This document shows, piece after piece, positions 19,501-27,567 of a DNA stretch of 64,000 nucleotides. The DNA comes from Burkholderiaceae bacterium (GTDB lineage Bacteria > Pseudomonadota > Gammaproteobacteria > Burkholderiales > Burkholderiaceae_C): the NCBI GenBank assembly GCA_004299095.1, contig SCQQ01000025.1, positions 1 to 64,000 on the forward strand, written 5' to 3'. The notes under the pieces are model-generated. The model searched no databases and was not told where the DNA came from. It saw nothing but the letters and a program-made list of their open reading frames with translations. How positions within the stretch are numbered: position 1 is the first letter of the stretch; the number at the start of each line of letters is the position of its first letter. The position numbers and the translations under genes are program-made.

Positions 19501-20106
19501 GCGCAGCGGCTCGAACAGTTCCGCCGTGACGACCTGCGCCTGGTAGTCGACGATCTGGCCGCCGTTGCTGTAGCTGAAGGTGCGCTGCTTGGTATCGACC
19601 GCCTTGATGCGCACGCGCTGGCGGCGCTCGGTGGGCAGGCCCTCCTGGTAGATCAGCACGTACACCAGGCCGATGCCGGGCGGCTCGGAATTGGGCCGCT
19701 GGAAAAGCTGGATGCTGCGCTGGTTGACGCCCTGGTCTTCGAGCAGGTAGCCGTTGAATTCGACCGAGGGCACCATGCTGCCTTCGATGGCCTTGGTGAT
19801 GTCGGTGCGGGTGGCGAACGGGTTCTTGGTGGAGAGCAGCGTGATGTCGACGTTGCTGTCATTTGGCGGAGCGGCGACGATGACGTTGCTGCCCAGCAGC
19901 GGCGCCACATCCTGGTTGCGCAGCACGGTATGCACTTGGCGGATTTCGACCCGGCCGGTGGTGCGGGTTTCTTCGGAGACGTCGGGGTAAATGGTGTTGC
20001 TCGCACCGTCGGGAATCAACTGACTGGTGGGCGCGCCGCCGCCTTCGGGGACGTCGGCCATGACTGCGCTGCGCGCGAAGCGGATGTCGGCTTGTTGGAG
20101 GGGCAT
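16573..20106 (-). CDS. Large tail protein (probable central tail-tip/fibre protein)
   Basis: This 1177-residue protein is rich in beta strands, glycine, threonine and serine, with several internally similar segments describing 'sum of column' beta modules (for example 'VTLQALPDVGTMVTIAWGE'). It follows the tape measure and a small distal-tail gene, the position of the central tip protein in siphophages. No peptidase or lysozyme motif is visible. It probably spans the tail tip and contacts the hub. Confidence 0.7.
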   Translation of the reverse strand: MPLQQADIRFARSAVMADVPEGGGAPTSQLIPDGASNTIYPDVSEETRTTGRVEIRQVHTVLRNQDVAPLLGSNVIVAAPPNDSNVDITLLSTKNPFATRTDITKAIEGSMVPSVEFNGYLLEDQGVNQRSIQLFQRPNSEPPGIGLVYVLIYQEGLPTERRQRVRIKAVDTKQRTFSYSNGGQIVDYQAQVVTAELFEPLRFDFPGSPPSRLFSRDTTKTRVRETVYADAGMFYGAAKLAQAAALADSELLLDTVYSRLVPNSRTEAISIDQRPASDRTVTLATQPITVTVGVTPHTQRVKITVANVGLSYVFQLRPLPAPGTIVIHYWSMGQRYTVSDDGQGRLTGAGSGLLNYSSGVVPLTLQALPDVGTMVTIAWGENTGYTDRSGQGAQVRAPEYSFQLPQTGYVRGSLVITWTSGGVLKTASANVAGIISGDAAGSIDAPSGLVFLQPAAMIDAGGQFALAYSTVDVVEETLSVPSLDAGGFATLNLAQQPAAGTLQVTWNTSQEVSNTSGGSVNAASVNKTANSFTFFAPYYTFAGGAGTTYSKTSTGGNTSTTSSTQDGSNRVITTHTAADDGAGNMVGSLGTVNYSGKSVNLRFVALGKSASAYKSDYQNAAEFEQAVTGGTPGGSGSGSQTSMQGGEYSTTAVTEEVLAASTVTVRYIVGSPAPTAQNATVTPPPVYIDLCPYTSDAIVPGSVQFAWMGRTYTDIDGTLYRSGGTGTKASGTIDYAAGLALMTDWVVGANPKTVTLQSLWTRRGQWTTASLFFDTTAAPLRAGAGGFVLSVVDTAGNVLTANVDAQGNITGSHMTGKVQFATGSVELQFGDLVDDATLTAAQKAEWWYQAADVGAVDPGKIWRPWPVDPTTLRYSIVSFIYLPIDSELLGLDPTALPADGRVAVFRPGDLLVAAKTIEGVAFAPSNAQVYDVGTPRLSLVRVLDAATKEAIADGWSVDLDAGKVTFIDVSAMPAQVEVYARQEVYRRIAEVRIDGTVRLTLPLGIDLGVGAVISSALRQGDLFARVSRTYGQKTWDGVNWVDGLSGDASVGKYDAVNFPITVANIGAITERWALRLRSDATTFDLIGQHFGQVASGTINANFAPINPASGQPYMTVKAAGWGSGWVAGNTLFIDTVGASFPVDVIRSIQPGTPPGGDYSFLLEQRGDVDKLPAGPFE

Positions 20107-20115
20107 CGCTCGGCC

Positions 20116-20532
20116 TTACAGCTCGATGAAGCGGAACGTGGGAACCATGGGCATGTCGGCACTTTGCTCGCCGTCGGCCAGGTCCCACAAAGGACGCGCG
20201 TCAATGGCGGCACCGCCCGTGGCGTCGAACATCACGGTGCGATCCACCCCGCGCAAATGCAGCGTGAACTGCGCGCCGGGGATGGCGGCCCAGGCTTGCA
20301 GCGCCTCGATGTCGGCGCGCGACATCCAGGCGGCGCTGTCCTGGCCTTCCAGCGTGATCGGGCGGCCGGCGCGGCGCACGCGCACGTGCACCATCAGGTC
20401 GCCTTGGGTGCCGTAGTCGGTTTCCATCTGCGGCGGCTGCCAGGCGTTCTCGTCGCGCCAGACCAGGCGGTCGCTCAGGGTGATGGTCGTGGCCGTGCCG
20501 CCTTCGGGGGCGTAGGTGAGCGTGATGGCCAT
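20116..20532 (-). CDS. Minor tail protein between tape measure and tip protein
   Basis: This 138-residue protein begins MAITLTYAPEGGTATTITLS and contains a beta-sandwich-like pattern. The ATG directly abuts the tape-measure stop (TAG-ATG). In siphophages this position holds the distal tail protein or its adaptor, which joins the tube to the tip. The assignment is by position. Confidence 0.65.
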   Translation of the reverse strand: MAITLTYAPEGGTATTITLSDRLVWRDENAWQPPQMETDYGTQGDLMVHVRVRRAGRPITLEGQDSAAWMSRADIEALQAWAAIPGAQFTLHLRGVDRTVMFDATGGAAIDARPLWDLADGEQSADMPMVPTFRFIEL

Positions 20533-23500
20533 CTACAGCGCCCTCGCCTTGTCGCTGGCCAGGCGCTTGAGGAGGTTCGTCACGTTGTCCTGGCTCTGGC
20601 GGTCGGCAAAGCCCGCGCTGGTGGTGCCCAGGCCGGGGATATTGATGTGGCTCACGAACGATGGGCCGCCGTTGCCGGTTGCGGGCGCAGACGGCGGCGC
20701 GGACGCAGCACCGGCGGCCGGGGCGCCGCCAAACCGGACAGCTTCGCCCGCCATGCGCGCCGCTGCGGCGCTGGCGCTTTCGCCAAAACGCTGCAACGGC
20801 TGGCCCACATACTTGCCGCTCGCGTCGAACATCGAGTCGGCGATGCGGCGCGCGTCGGCTTCGCTCGCGCCCCTGCCCTTGGCCAAGCTGTAGATCGACT
20901 GCCACGAATTCACGCCTTGGGACACAGACATTTCGCCGCTTTTCTGCGTTCCCAGGCTCGCGCTTTGGCCGGCGCGGCCGTACTTGAGGTCCTGCGCCGC
21001 GGCGAATTCCTTTTGCGCCGCGGTGGCGTCGCGAATCGAGCCGGCGGCGCCGCGCCAGCTCCCGGCCACCTGGTCACCCGCTTCCCGGCCCGCGCGACCG
21101 GCGCGGCCGGCTTCGTTGCCGAACTCGCGCATGTTGTTGATGGCTTGCTGGGTCACACCCGCCGATTGCCGGATGGCGTCGGCTTCCTTCAGCTTGGCCT
21201 CGGCGACCTTGATGCTGGCTTGCAGCTCGGCTTCCTTGACCTTGGTGAGCTCGCCCTTCACGCGCAGCTCTTCCAGCGTCGCTTGCGCCACGGCGATCGA
21301 GCCCTGCGCCTCGGCTTTCATGGCCTCGGCCTTGGCCTGGGTGATCTTGATGTCGATCTCAAGCTGCTGGATGCGGAAGCGCCGCGCAGCTTCTTCGTTG
21401 CCCATCAGACGGGCGAGCGCTTCGCTTTGCCCCGCGAGCTCCTTTTGCGTCTGCAGCAACGAGATTGCGGAATCCGATTCGGCCTTGCGCGTGATCGCGG
21501 CCGCGCGGGCGGCCTCCGTGGCCGCTTCGGCGGCCTGCGCCTCTTCGCCCTTGGCCTTCGCGTTCGCCGCCGATGCCAGCGCTTGCGCCCGCGCCGCGTC
21601 GGCTTCGATCTGGCGCGCTTCGATGCTTTGTTTCAGTTGCTCGATTTCGTCTTTTTGCGCCTGCGTGATCACGGGCGACTGGTCGAGCACGGCCTGCTTG
21701 GCCGCGAGCTCGGCCTTCAGCACGTCGGCTTGCGTTTGGCGCTTGGCGGCCAGGTCGGCGAGCGCGCCCGCTTCCGCCGCGGCGGCGTCGCCGGTCGCCT
21801 TGCGCAGCGCCGCCTCGTCGCCCAGCAGCCGGGCTTCGGCCACCGCGGCTTCGCCGCGCGCCTTGGCGGCGGCGACTTGCTTGGTGGCCAGGTCGGTTTG
21901 CGTCGCGGTCGCGGCGTTGACCTTGGCGTAGCTTTCGGCCAGCTGACCCCAGAGCAGCGCGGCATCGCCGGCCGCCTTGCGGCCTTCCTCGGTCGCCAGG
22001 GTCAGGCCGCGCTGGGCGCCGGCCATTTGCGCGGCGGTGCCGGCGCCCGCCGCCCATTTGTGCGCCGCATCGTCGAAATGGATCGCGCCGGCGGCAACGG
22101 CGGCGTCCAGCTCTTCCATGCTGACTACGCTGACGCCGGTCTGTTCGGACACCTCGCGAAAGCGCGCCGCGAGCCGGGCATTGGCGTCGTCCAGCCCGCG
22201 CTGCGATTCGCGCGCGCCGGCGGCGGCGTTGCGCCATTTGTTGAGGGCCAGGCCCAAGTCGAGCACCTCGGTGGCCAGCGCCGCGAGCGCGAGCCCCTTG
22301 CTCGCAGCGGCCAGCCCTTCCATGGCCACCTTGGCGCGCGCCAGGGCGCCCGCCAGGCCGGTGGTGGCGCCCGTGAGAGCGACAGTGCCGGTGGCGGCCG
22401 CGCCGAGTTGCGTCACGTACGCGCTCAGCGCGGTGAGTGCGCGCGCGCCGGCCATGGCGGCCAGCACCTCGCCCGCCTTTACCGCCGCGGCAATCACCGT
22501 GTCCAGGTTTTCCGAGAGCAGGTTGATCACGCCCACGATCTTTTGCGTGGCGCCGGTCGCGCTGTTGGCCTGCCCCAGGTACACGCTCCACGTGTTCGAC
22601 AGGCGCTTCATCGCGTCGTTCACGGTGGTGACCATGCCTTCAGTGGCCGCCTTGTTGGCGTCCACCGAGCGGCGCAGGCCCTCGTTCAGACTGGCCACCG
22701 AAAGCTGACCGGCGACACCCAGTTGCCGGATTTCGGCGGCCGTCTTGCCGGTGGCCTTGGCGACGGCATCGACCAGCGTGGGCGTGGCCGCGAGCAGCGT
22801 CTGCCAGCTTTGCGAGTCCACCCGGCCCGACTGGATGCTCTTGGTGTACGCGTCGATCGCGGCGGCGCCCTTTTCGGCGCTGGCCGCGTTGGTGGTGAGC
22901 AGGAAGCTCAACGAGTCGGTGATGTCCAGCACCTGGCTGGTTTCGTAGCCCATGCCGCGCAGCGCGTCGGCCGTGCGGATGTAGAGCTCCTGCTGCTCGG
23001 AGAGGCCGCGGTAAGTGGTGTTGGCCGTCTCCAGCAGGCGCTGCTGCACCTGCTCGTACTCCTGCTGGCTGGCGGTTGCCATCCGGATGCGCTCGGCCAT
23101 CTGGCCGTAGGCGTCGGCCGTAGCGATGGCGTCAACCGCGAAATTCTTGATCTTGGACGCGGCAAACAGGCCCGCCATGGCCCTGCCGACTTTGGTGAAC
23201 GCGGCTTCGACCGCGTTGCCGGAATTCTTCAGCTCGTCGGTGGCGCCCGCGGCCTTGCGGGCTTCGGCTTCGATGTCGCGAGCGCCCTGCGCCGCGCCCT
23301 GCAGCGCGGGCTTCAGGTCGCCGCTGGCGCTGGCGGCCGCGCGCTCCAAATCGCTCGCCAGGTTGCCGGCCATGCCGTGCAGCGAGGCGGCGGTCAGGTC
23401 CGACTGCGCCGCCATCTGGCGCAGGCCGGCGGCGGCGGACGTGAGCGCGCCCTTGAGTTCGCCACTGGAAGACGCGGCCAACTGCTCCACGCGCGCCGCC

Positions 23501-23571
23501 AGGTCGGCCACCGACTGCCGCGCCTGCGCGGCGTCGGCGGTGATCTTCAGCTCAAGGTTCTTGTCCGCCAC
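20533..23571 (-). CDS. Tape measure protein
   Basis: This 1012-residue protein uses a GTG start and begins with the typical 'LELKITADAAQARQSVADLA'. It has the tape-measure domain around residues 100-300 and a very long alanine-rich coiled coil from about 480 to 830 ending in a hydrophobic and glycine-rich tail. Length predicts a tail near 150 nm by the usual 1.5 angstrom per residue rule. No frameshifted G/GT-type chaperone pair is seen between it and the tail tube gene. Confidence 0.93.
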   Translation of the reverse strand: MADKNLELKITADAAQARQSVADLAARVEQLAASSSGELKGALTSAAAGLRQMAAQSDLTAASLHGMAGNLASDLERAAASASGDLKPALQGAAQGARDIEAEARKAAGATDELKNSGNAVEAAFTKVGRAMAGLFAASKIKNFAVDAIATADAYGQMAERIRMATASQQEYEQVQQRLLETANTTYRGLSEQQELYIRTADALRGMGYETSQVLDITDSLSFLLTTNAASAEKGAAAIDAYTKSIQSGRVDSQSWQTLLAATPTLVDAVAKATGKTAAEIRQLGVAGQLSVASLNEGLRRSVDANKAATEGMVTTVNDAMKRLSNTWSVYLGQANSATGATQKIVGVINLLSENLDTVIAAAVKAGEVLAAMAGARALTALSAYVTQLGAAATGTVALTGATTGLAGALARAKVAMEGLAAASKGLALAALATEVLDLGLALNKWRNAAAGARESQRGLDDANARLAARFREVSEQTGVSVVSMEELDAAVAAGAIHFDDAAHKWAAGAGTAAQMAGAQRGLTLATEEGRKAAGDAALLWGQLAESYAKVNAATATQTDLATKQVAAAKARGEAAVAEARLLGDEAALRKATGDAAAAEAGALADLAAKRQTQADVLKAELAAKQAVLDQSPVITQAQKDEIEQLKQSIEARQIEADAARAQALASAANAKAKGEEAQAAEAATEAARAAAITRKAESDSAISLLQTQKELAGQSEALARLMGNEEAARRFRIQQLEIDIKITQAKAEAMKAEAQGSIAVAQATLEELRVKGELTKVKEAELQASIKVAEAKLKEADAIRQSAGVTQQAINNMREFGNEAGRAGRAGREAGDQVAGSWRGAAGSIRDATAAQKEFAAAQDLKYGRAGQSASLGTQKSGEMSVSQGVNSWQSIYSLAKGRGASEADARRIADSMFDASGKYVGQPLQRFGESASAAAARMAGEAVRFGGAPAAGAASAPPSAPATGNGGPSFVSHINIPGLGTTSAGFADRQSQDNVTNLLKRLASDKARAL

Positions 23572-23592
23572 GGCGCGCCACCTCCGCGCCGG

Positions 23593-24375
23593 TTATGCCG
23601 CGACTGCGGCCGCGATCGTCTGCTTGTAGTACTGGCTCACGCCGGTGCCGACCTTGGTCGCGTCTTTCAGCACCGAGCCTTCGACGTCCAGCGCTCCGAA
23701 GTTGTCATTGATCAGCGCGAGCTGCTTGGTGATGGATTGGCTCGCGCGGAAGATTTCCAGCACGCACGGCGCGCCACCGTCGGCTTCGTTCAGGCCGCCG
23801 AAAACGAATTCCAGCTCCGGCGTCTTGGTGGTCAGCGCCTCGATCACGGCCTGGTCGCCGTAGCTGTAGCTCACCCAGAGCTTGTCGGCGGCCAGGATGC
23901 CGGCGGCGTTCGCCAGGATGAAGATGCCTTCGGGGCGGATCACGTAGTTGTCTTTCTCGACCACCGGCGTTGCCGTGGCGGAATCGGCACCCTTTTTCAC
24001 CACCACGTCGGTGGCGGCGATGTGCGCCAGGCGGATCAGGCCGCCCAGCACGGCGTCGTGCGCTTCATCGGTGATGTCGCCGGAATCGACGCCCGAGACG
24101 GTGCCCAGCGTGGCGCGCGCCAGGTTGGTGATGTTCAGGTCGGCCAGCTTCATCTTCAACGTCACGTCGGTCACGCGGCGCACTTCGGCGTGCACGCCGC
24201 CGCCGAGCTTGGTCATGTCGGTCTGGCGCTTCACGTCTTCGGCGTGCTCGATGGTGAGCTCGAGCACGTTGCCGATTTCGGCCAGGGCGGCGGTGCTGCC
24301 GTAGGGTCGCGCATAGACCTGTCCGACCTGCATGCTCGGGCGGTAGGTTTTGCTGGTGAGTTCGGTGGCGGCCAT
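23593..24375 (-). CDS. Major tail tube protein
   Basis: This 260-residue protein starts MAATELTSKTYRPSMQVGQV. It has the pattern of tail tube subunits of Mu-like siphophages ('GNVLELTIEHAEDVKRQTD', 'LEFVFGGLNEADGG'). It lies between the tail terminator and tape measure genes, where the tube gene belongs. No contractile sheath gene precedes it, supporting a flexible non-contractile tail. Confidence 0.85.
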   Translation of the reverse strand: MAATELTSKTYRPSMQVGQVYARPYGSTAALAEIGNVLELTIEHAEDVKRQTDMTKLGGGVHAEVRRVTDVTLKMKLADLNITNLARATLGTVSGVDSGDITDEAHDAVLGGLIRLAHIAATDVVVKKGADSATATPVVEKDNYVIRPEGIFILANAAGILAADKLWVSYSYGDQAVIEALTTKTPELEFVFGGLNEADGGAPCVLEIFRASQSITKQLALINDNFGALDVEGSVLKDATKVGTGVSQYYKQTIAAAVAA

Positions 24376-24399
24376 GGTGGCTCCTTCAGTGGTTACGGG

Positions 24400-24870
24400 T
24401 TACGGGTGGGCGAAACGGGTCTTGCGGAAAACGGTCTCGGCCTGCCAGGCCGAGGGCAAATAGAAAAAGCCGTTCTGGTACTGGCCGGCCGGCGCGCGCG
24501 CGGCCGTGAGCGGCTTGCTCGCGCCGGGCAGCTTTTCGCCCAGCAGCGCTTCCATGGCCAGCGCCAGCAGCGGCCCGGCGTCGCGCCTTGCCGCGTGGCC
24601 GCTTTTTTGCGTGGCCACGTTGCGCACGGCGGCCACCACGTACCAGGTGTGCGTGAGGCGCAGCAGGCGCGGGTCGGCTTCCGCCTGCGGCGCGAAGCCC
24701 TGGCCGATCACATGGATGGCCGGCGTGCGCTGCAGCGACTCTTTCACGTCGGCCAGGTCGGCCGCGGTGAGCACGCTCACCATCGGGCGCAGGTCGGCCA
24801 CGGCGGCTTTCAGCAGCGCGACGATGGCGTCTTCCAGCTGCGAAAAATCGTTGGTCTGGGCGATGGTCAT
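24400..24870 (-). CDS. Tail terminator / head-tail joining protein (Gp37-like, DUF1834 type)
   Basis: This 156-residue protein contains 'DFSQLEDAIVALLKAAVADL' and a central beta region ('HTWYVVAAVRNVA') typical of Mu-like tail completion proteins. Its ATG overlaps the stop of the 24-residue peptide gene upstream. It would cap the tail tube and join it to the head. Confidence 0.7.
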   Translation of the reverse strand: MTIAQTNDFSQLEDAIVALLKAAVADLRPMVSVLTAADLADVKESLQRTPAIHVIGQGFAPQAEADPRLLRLTHTWYVVAAVRNVATQKSGHAARRDAGPLLALAMEALLGEKLPGASKPLTAARAPAGQYQNGFFYLPSAWQAETVFRKTRFAHP

Positions 24871-24941
24871 GCCAGGCCCCAGAAAAGCGAGAGCGGCCAC
24901 CAGGCCCAGAACACGACGGCCATGTGATACGCAATGGTCAC
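24867..24941 (-). CDS. 24-residue hydrophobic peptide coupled to neighbours
   Basis: The frame GTG...TGA encodes VTIAYHMAVVFWAWWPLSLF plus four residues, a single tryptophan-rich membrane segment. Its start overlaps the stop of the upstream gene (GTGA) and its stop overlaps the ATG of the tail terminator gene (ATGA). Two perfect four-base overlaps suggest real translation. It could be a translational linker or a tiny membrane peptide. Confidence 0.45.
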   Translation of the reverse strand: MTIAYHMAVVFWAWWPLSLFWGLA

Positions 24942-25129
24942 AGCGCGCCTCCGTTTTTTGGCGCAGCGCTGGCGCCGGCCGCGCCGGTCCACCACATGGC
25001 GGCGCCGCAGACCACGCCCCACTCGCTGCCGGTCAGGCGCTGTTCGATCAGCGCCCAGGTGGCGCAGCCGACCACGGCCAGCGACAAGATGAGGCGCGGC
25101 CGCGTGAGTTGCTGGAGCACTTCCATCAT
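24938..25129 (-). CDS. Small membrane protein in the head-tail operon
   Basis: This 63-residue protein begins MMEVLQQLTRPRLILSLAVV and has one to two hydrophobic helices ('LILSLAVVGCATWALIE', 'WGVVCGAAMWWTGAAGA'). The start overlaps the stop of the DUF1320 gene. Small membrane proteins in this operon position occur in Mu-like siphophages; a holin-like or structural role is possible but not shown. Confidence 0.55.
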   Translation of the reverse strand: MMEVLQQLTRPRLILSLAVVGCATWALIEQRLTGSEWGVVCGAAMWWTGAAGASAAPKNGGAL

Positions 25130-25620
25130 CGATAGCCTTCGTCCACGTCGCGGCCGATGCCGCGCGGGGCAAAGTCCGCCAGCGTTTCGCCGGCGGTCTC
25201 GCCGCGGCTGGCGAACGCGCCGGGCTCGCCGCCCCAGGGGCAGACCAGGCGCGCGCTGCCGCCGGCAATGGCCTGCAACTCGACGGTTGCGGCTTTGTAG
25301 CGGCGATAGACCTCGGCGTCGGGCGCCAAGTCGTCATAAAGGTAATAGCGCGCCAGGTCGCAGCAGATGCGCGTGAGCTGCGGCGGCGGCACTTGCGCCG
25401 TGGCGCCGGGGTTGCCCGGCTGCGGATCCGGTTTGGTGCAGCCGGCCAGCGGCAGCGCGTAAATCTTGCCCAGCAGGCCATCGGCCAACGCCGTGGCGTC
25501 GGCCAGCGCGCGGTCGATGCGCGCCGGGTCGATGGCGGCCTGGTTCTCCGGGTCGGTGAGCTGGATCAGCTCCGGCTCGCCAAAGCGGTCGATCAGGTCC
25601 TGCTGGGTGGCGTAGTCCAC
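25126..25620 (-). CDS. DUF1320 head-tail adaptor (Mu gp36-like)
   Basis: This 164-residue protein starts with GTG (VDYATQQDLIDRFGEPELIQ), the hallmark N-terminus of the DUF1320 family, and continues with helices ending in 'CDLARYYLYDD'. Mu gp36 is a head completion protein that bridges portal and tail. Its place between capsid genes and tail terminator fits. Confidence 0.85.
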   Translation of the reverse strand: MDYATQQDLIDRFGEPELIQLTDPENQAAIDPARIDRALADATALADGLLGKIYALPLAGCTKPDPQPGNPGATAQVPPPQLTRICCDLARYYLYDDLAPDAEVYRRYKAATVELQAIAGGSARLVCPWGGEPGAFASRGETAGETLADFAPRGIGRDVDEGYR

Positions 25621-25624
25621 GCGA

Positions 25625-25852
25625 TCAGCCTTCGGTATTGACGGGCGTGAAGTCGACGTAGTACTCGGCGCCCAACACGAACTGGGCGGCCGCCGCGTCG
25701 TTCACCACGCTGAGCTGGATCAAGCCACCCGGCGTGTAGCGGAAGAACGAATCGTTCTCCGACGAGCCGCCGGTCACCGGCGTCAGGACGATGACATTGC
25801 CGCTGTCGCTCGGCTTCGTGCTGTCGCAGCGGAATTTGGCGCGAACGGTCAT
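25625..25852 (-). CDS. Small head-associated protein
   Basis: This 75-residue protein begins MTVRAKFRCDSTKPSDSGNV and appears to be an all-beta domain ending 'YYVDFTPVNTEG'. It is found between the DUF2190-like and DUF1320 genes. Comparable small proteins accompany transposable-phage capsids, but I cannot assign a role. Confidence 0.65.
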   Translation of the reverse strand: MTVRAKFRCDSTKPSDSGNVIVLTPVTGGSSENDSFFRYTPGGLIQLSVVNDAAAAQFVLGAEYYVDFTPVNTEG

Positions 25853-25863
25853 GGTCCGGCTCC

Positions 25864-26232
25864 TCAGGCGTGTACGTGTTCGGTGATCTGCACTTCCACC
25901 AGCTGGCCGGCCGCGGTCGCGGCGCCCAGGGCGCGGGCGCAGTGGTCGGTCAGGCTGCCGGTCACCGCCTTGCCCGAGCCGTCGGCGGCGGGCTTGACGT
26001 AGGCGCCGGCGGAAATCGCGGCGCTGGCCTCGACCAGGTAGCTGTAGCCGGTGACCACGCTCACCGCCTCGCCGATGGCGGCCGACTCTTCGGCGATGCC
26101 TTGCGAGTCGCCGGGGCCGGTGGTCGGCAGCGTCGCGGTGTGCGCGCCGCCGTAGCTGACAAAGCGGTAGGCGGTGATGGCCGCGGTGGCGATGACGGTG
26201 GTGGCGTGGACTTTGTCGAATTGGGCGCTCAT
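25864..26232 (-). CDS. Capsid decoration/head fibre-like protein (DUF2190 type)
   Basis: This 122-residue protein has the DUF2190-like pattern: an N-terminal 'ATTVIATAAITAYRFVSYGG', a Gly/Ala-rich middle with 'EASAAISAGAYVKPAADG' and a 'CARALGAATAAGQLVEV' end. Such proteins decorate phage heads. It follows the capsid and a small gene, after a candidate terminator. Confidence 0.75.
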   Translation of the reverse strand: MSAQFDKVHATTVIATAAITAYRFVSYGGAHTATLPTTGPGDSQGIAEESAAIGEAVSVVTGYSYLVEASAAISAGAYVKPAADGSGKAVTGSLTDHCARALGAATAAGQLVEVQITEHVHA

Positions 26233-26291
26233 GGGTTGCTCCAGTGGATACGCGCTTGCGCGGAAAGAAACAGGGTGCTTTCACCCAAAAG

Positions 26292-26317
26292 GCCCACCGG
26301 GCCGAAGCCGGGTGGGC
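26292..26317 (-). terminator. Intrinsic terminator-like hairpin within the head operon
   Basis: On the minus strand GCCCACC pairs with GGTGGGC around a GC-rich loop and is followed by CTTTTGGG. The inner loop itself can pair, extending the stem. It separates capsid genes from the decoration gene, so it could limit read-through and set a high capsid-to-tail ratio. Confidence 0.5.
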
Positions 26318-26350
26318 GAAAGGGCCAAGAGGCCCGGAGGAGACAACCGT

Positions 26351-26566
26351 CTAACTCTTGCCGCGGGCCTTCTTCGGGCTTTCGGGCGTTGCTTTCTCAG
26401 CTTCAGGGTGATCCGGTGCGTCGACGCGTGCGGCGGCCTTGCTGGCCACCAGTTCGTGCTGCTCGGCCGCGGAGACGTCGGGCAGCGCCTCGCCCGGCTG
26501 GACGATGCGGCGCTTGCCGTCCACCACGACAGCGGTGGGTACTTGGGCAATCAGTTGCTTGGTCAT
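26351..26566 (-). CDS. Small basic head protein
   Basis: This 71-residue protein, MTKQLIAQVPTAVVVDGKRR at its start, has a short beta hairpin domain and a charged tail rich in Lys, Glu and Pro. It follows the capsid gene by 14 bases. Position suggests a head accessory; the C-terminal tail may interact with DNA or the capsid. No family recognised. Confidence 0.6.
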   Translation of the reverse strand: MTKQLIAQVPTAVVVDGKRRIVQPGEALPDVSAAEQHELVASKAAARVDAPDHPEAEKATPESPKKARGKS

Positions 26567-26580
26567 GTCGAGTGCGCTCC

Positions 26581-27537
26581 TTAGTTCGGGTTTTGGAACA
26601 GGAAGCCGGCGCTCCCGCGCACCGGCGTGGGCGTGCGCTCGAACGTGGCGCCGTAGATCCAGCTCTTGGTGGCGCGGTCGTAGTACGGCGTTTCCACGAA
26701 CGGGTGGCCGTCCATCCAGGACGTGAAGCCAAAGGCCGGCTCGCCGAGCGACAGGCCCGAGCCGTCAGCGCCGATCGGCGGCGCATACGCCAGGATGGCG
26801 TTGTTGCCCCAGACGTCGGAGACGGTGCCGTCTTCGCCCGTGACCACCGCGTCGGCCACCACGATGTTGGGCACGTTCAGCAGCGTCTTCAGCTGGTCGA
26901 GCGTGGCCGGGCCCAGGTTGGTGCTGGGCAGGTAGCCCTTCACTTCCGGGTTCATCGTCAGCGCGTTCAGCACGCCCGCGCCCAGCACGAAGGTGTTGGG
27001 GCGGCGGCCGGTGCCCTTGCGGATCACCTCGGCCTTGGCGCGCACGTCGGTCACCGGCGTGCCGGTGCTCGCGCTCCACTTGGTGCCGCCGGAGAGCGCC
27101 AGCACGTTGGCGCCGTAGACGCTGGAGTCGGTGGCGATGTCGGAGGCCTCGATCTCGTAGTCGAGGTTGAGCACCTGCAGCGCGGTGTTGACCGCGATCG
27201 TGCTGATGTCGATGTTGAGGCCCACGTTCAGGCGCTTGGCCTCGTCGGCCTCCTGGATCAGCTCGCGCGGGATCGGCACGTCGATGGCGTGCTGCGCGAC
27301 GGTGTACGTCTTGCCCTGCCAACTGATCTTGATTTGCTTGGTGGCCGCACCCGGCGCGCGCCGGGTGTTGTAGTGGCGCGTGGCCTCGTCGCCCATCTGG
27401 CCGAGCTGGAAGCCGCGCAGCGCGGTGGGCAGGCGCGGGAACAGCGCCTGCGCCGCCATTTGCGTGCCTTGCGCCACGCCCGCGAGCATCAAGTTGCCCA
27501 GGATCGGGTTGGCGAGGCGGATGTCTTTGGGAGTCAT
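26581..27537 (-). CDS. Major capsid protein
   Basis: This 318-residue protein begins MTPKDIRLANPILGNLMLAG and has an HK97-like layout: N-arm, E-loop region around 'KISWQGKTYTV', spine helix 'RELIQEADEAKRL', and a C-terminal P-loop rich in beta. It is directly downstream of the protease/scaffold gene, the gene order of Mu I-Z-T. An AAGGA ribosome site is present. Confidence 0.85.
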   Translation of the reverse strand: MTPKDIRLANPILGNLMLAGVAQGTQMAAQALFPRLPTALRGFQLGQMGDEATRHYNTRRAPGAATKQIKISWQGKTYTVAQHAIDVPIPRELIQEADEAKRLNVGLNIDISTIAVNTALQVLNLDYEIEASDIATDSSVYGANVLALSGGTKWSASTGTPVTDVRAKAEVIRKGTGRRPNTFVLGAGVLNALTMNPEVKGYLPSTNLGPATLDQLKTLLNVPNIVVADAVVTGEDGTVSDVWGNNAILAYAPPIGADGSGLSLGEPAFGFTSWMDGHPFVETPYYDRATKSWIYGATFERTPTPVRGSAGFLFQNPN

Positions 27538-27567
27538 TTCTCGAGTTCCTTCGTTGTGCGACTGCGG

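Noticed and set aside
18076-24927. Open frame of 2283 codons on the plus strand opposite the tail genes
   Set aside because: It is antisense to the tape measure, tail tube and tip genes, is rich in Arg/Gly/His/Ala from GC-skewed codon shadows, and has no domain pattern or ribosome site.
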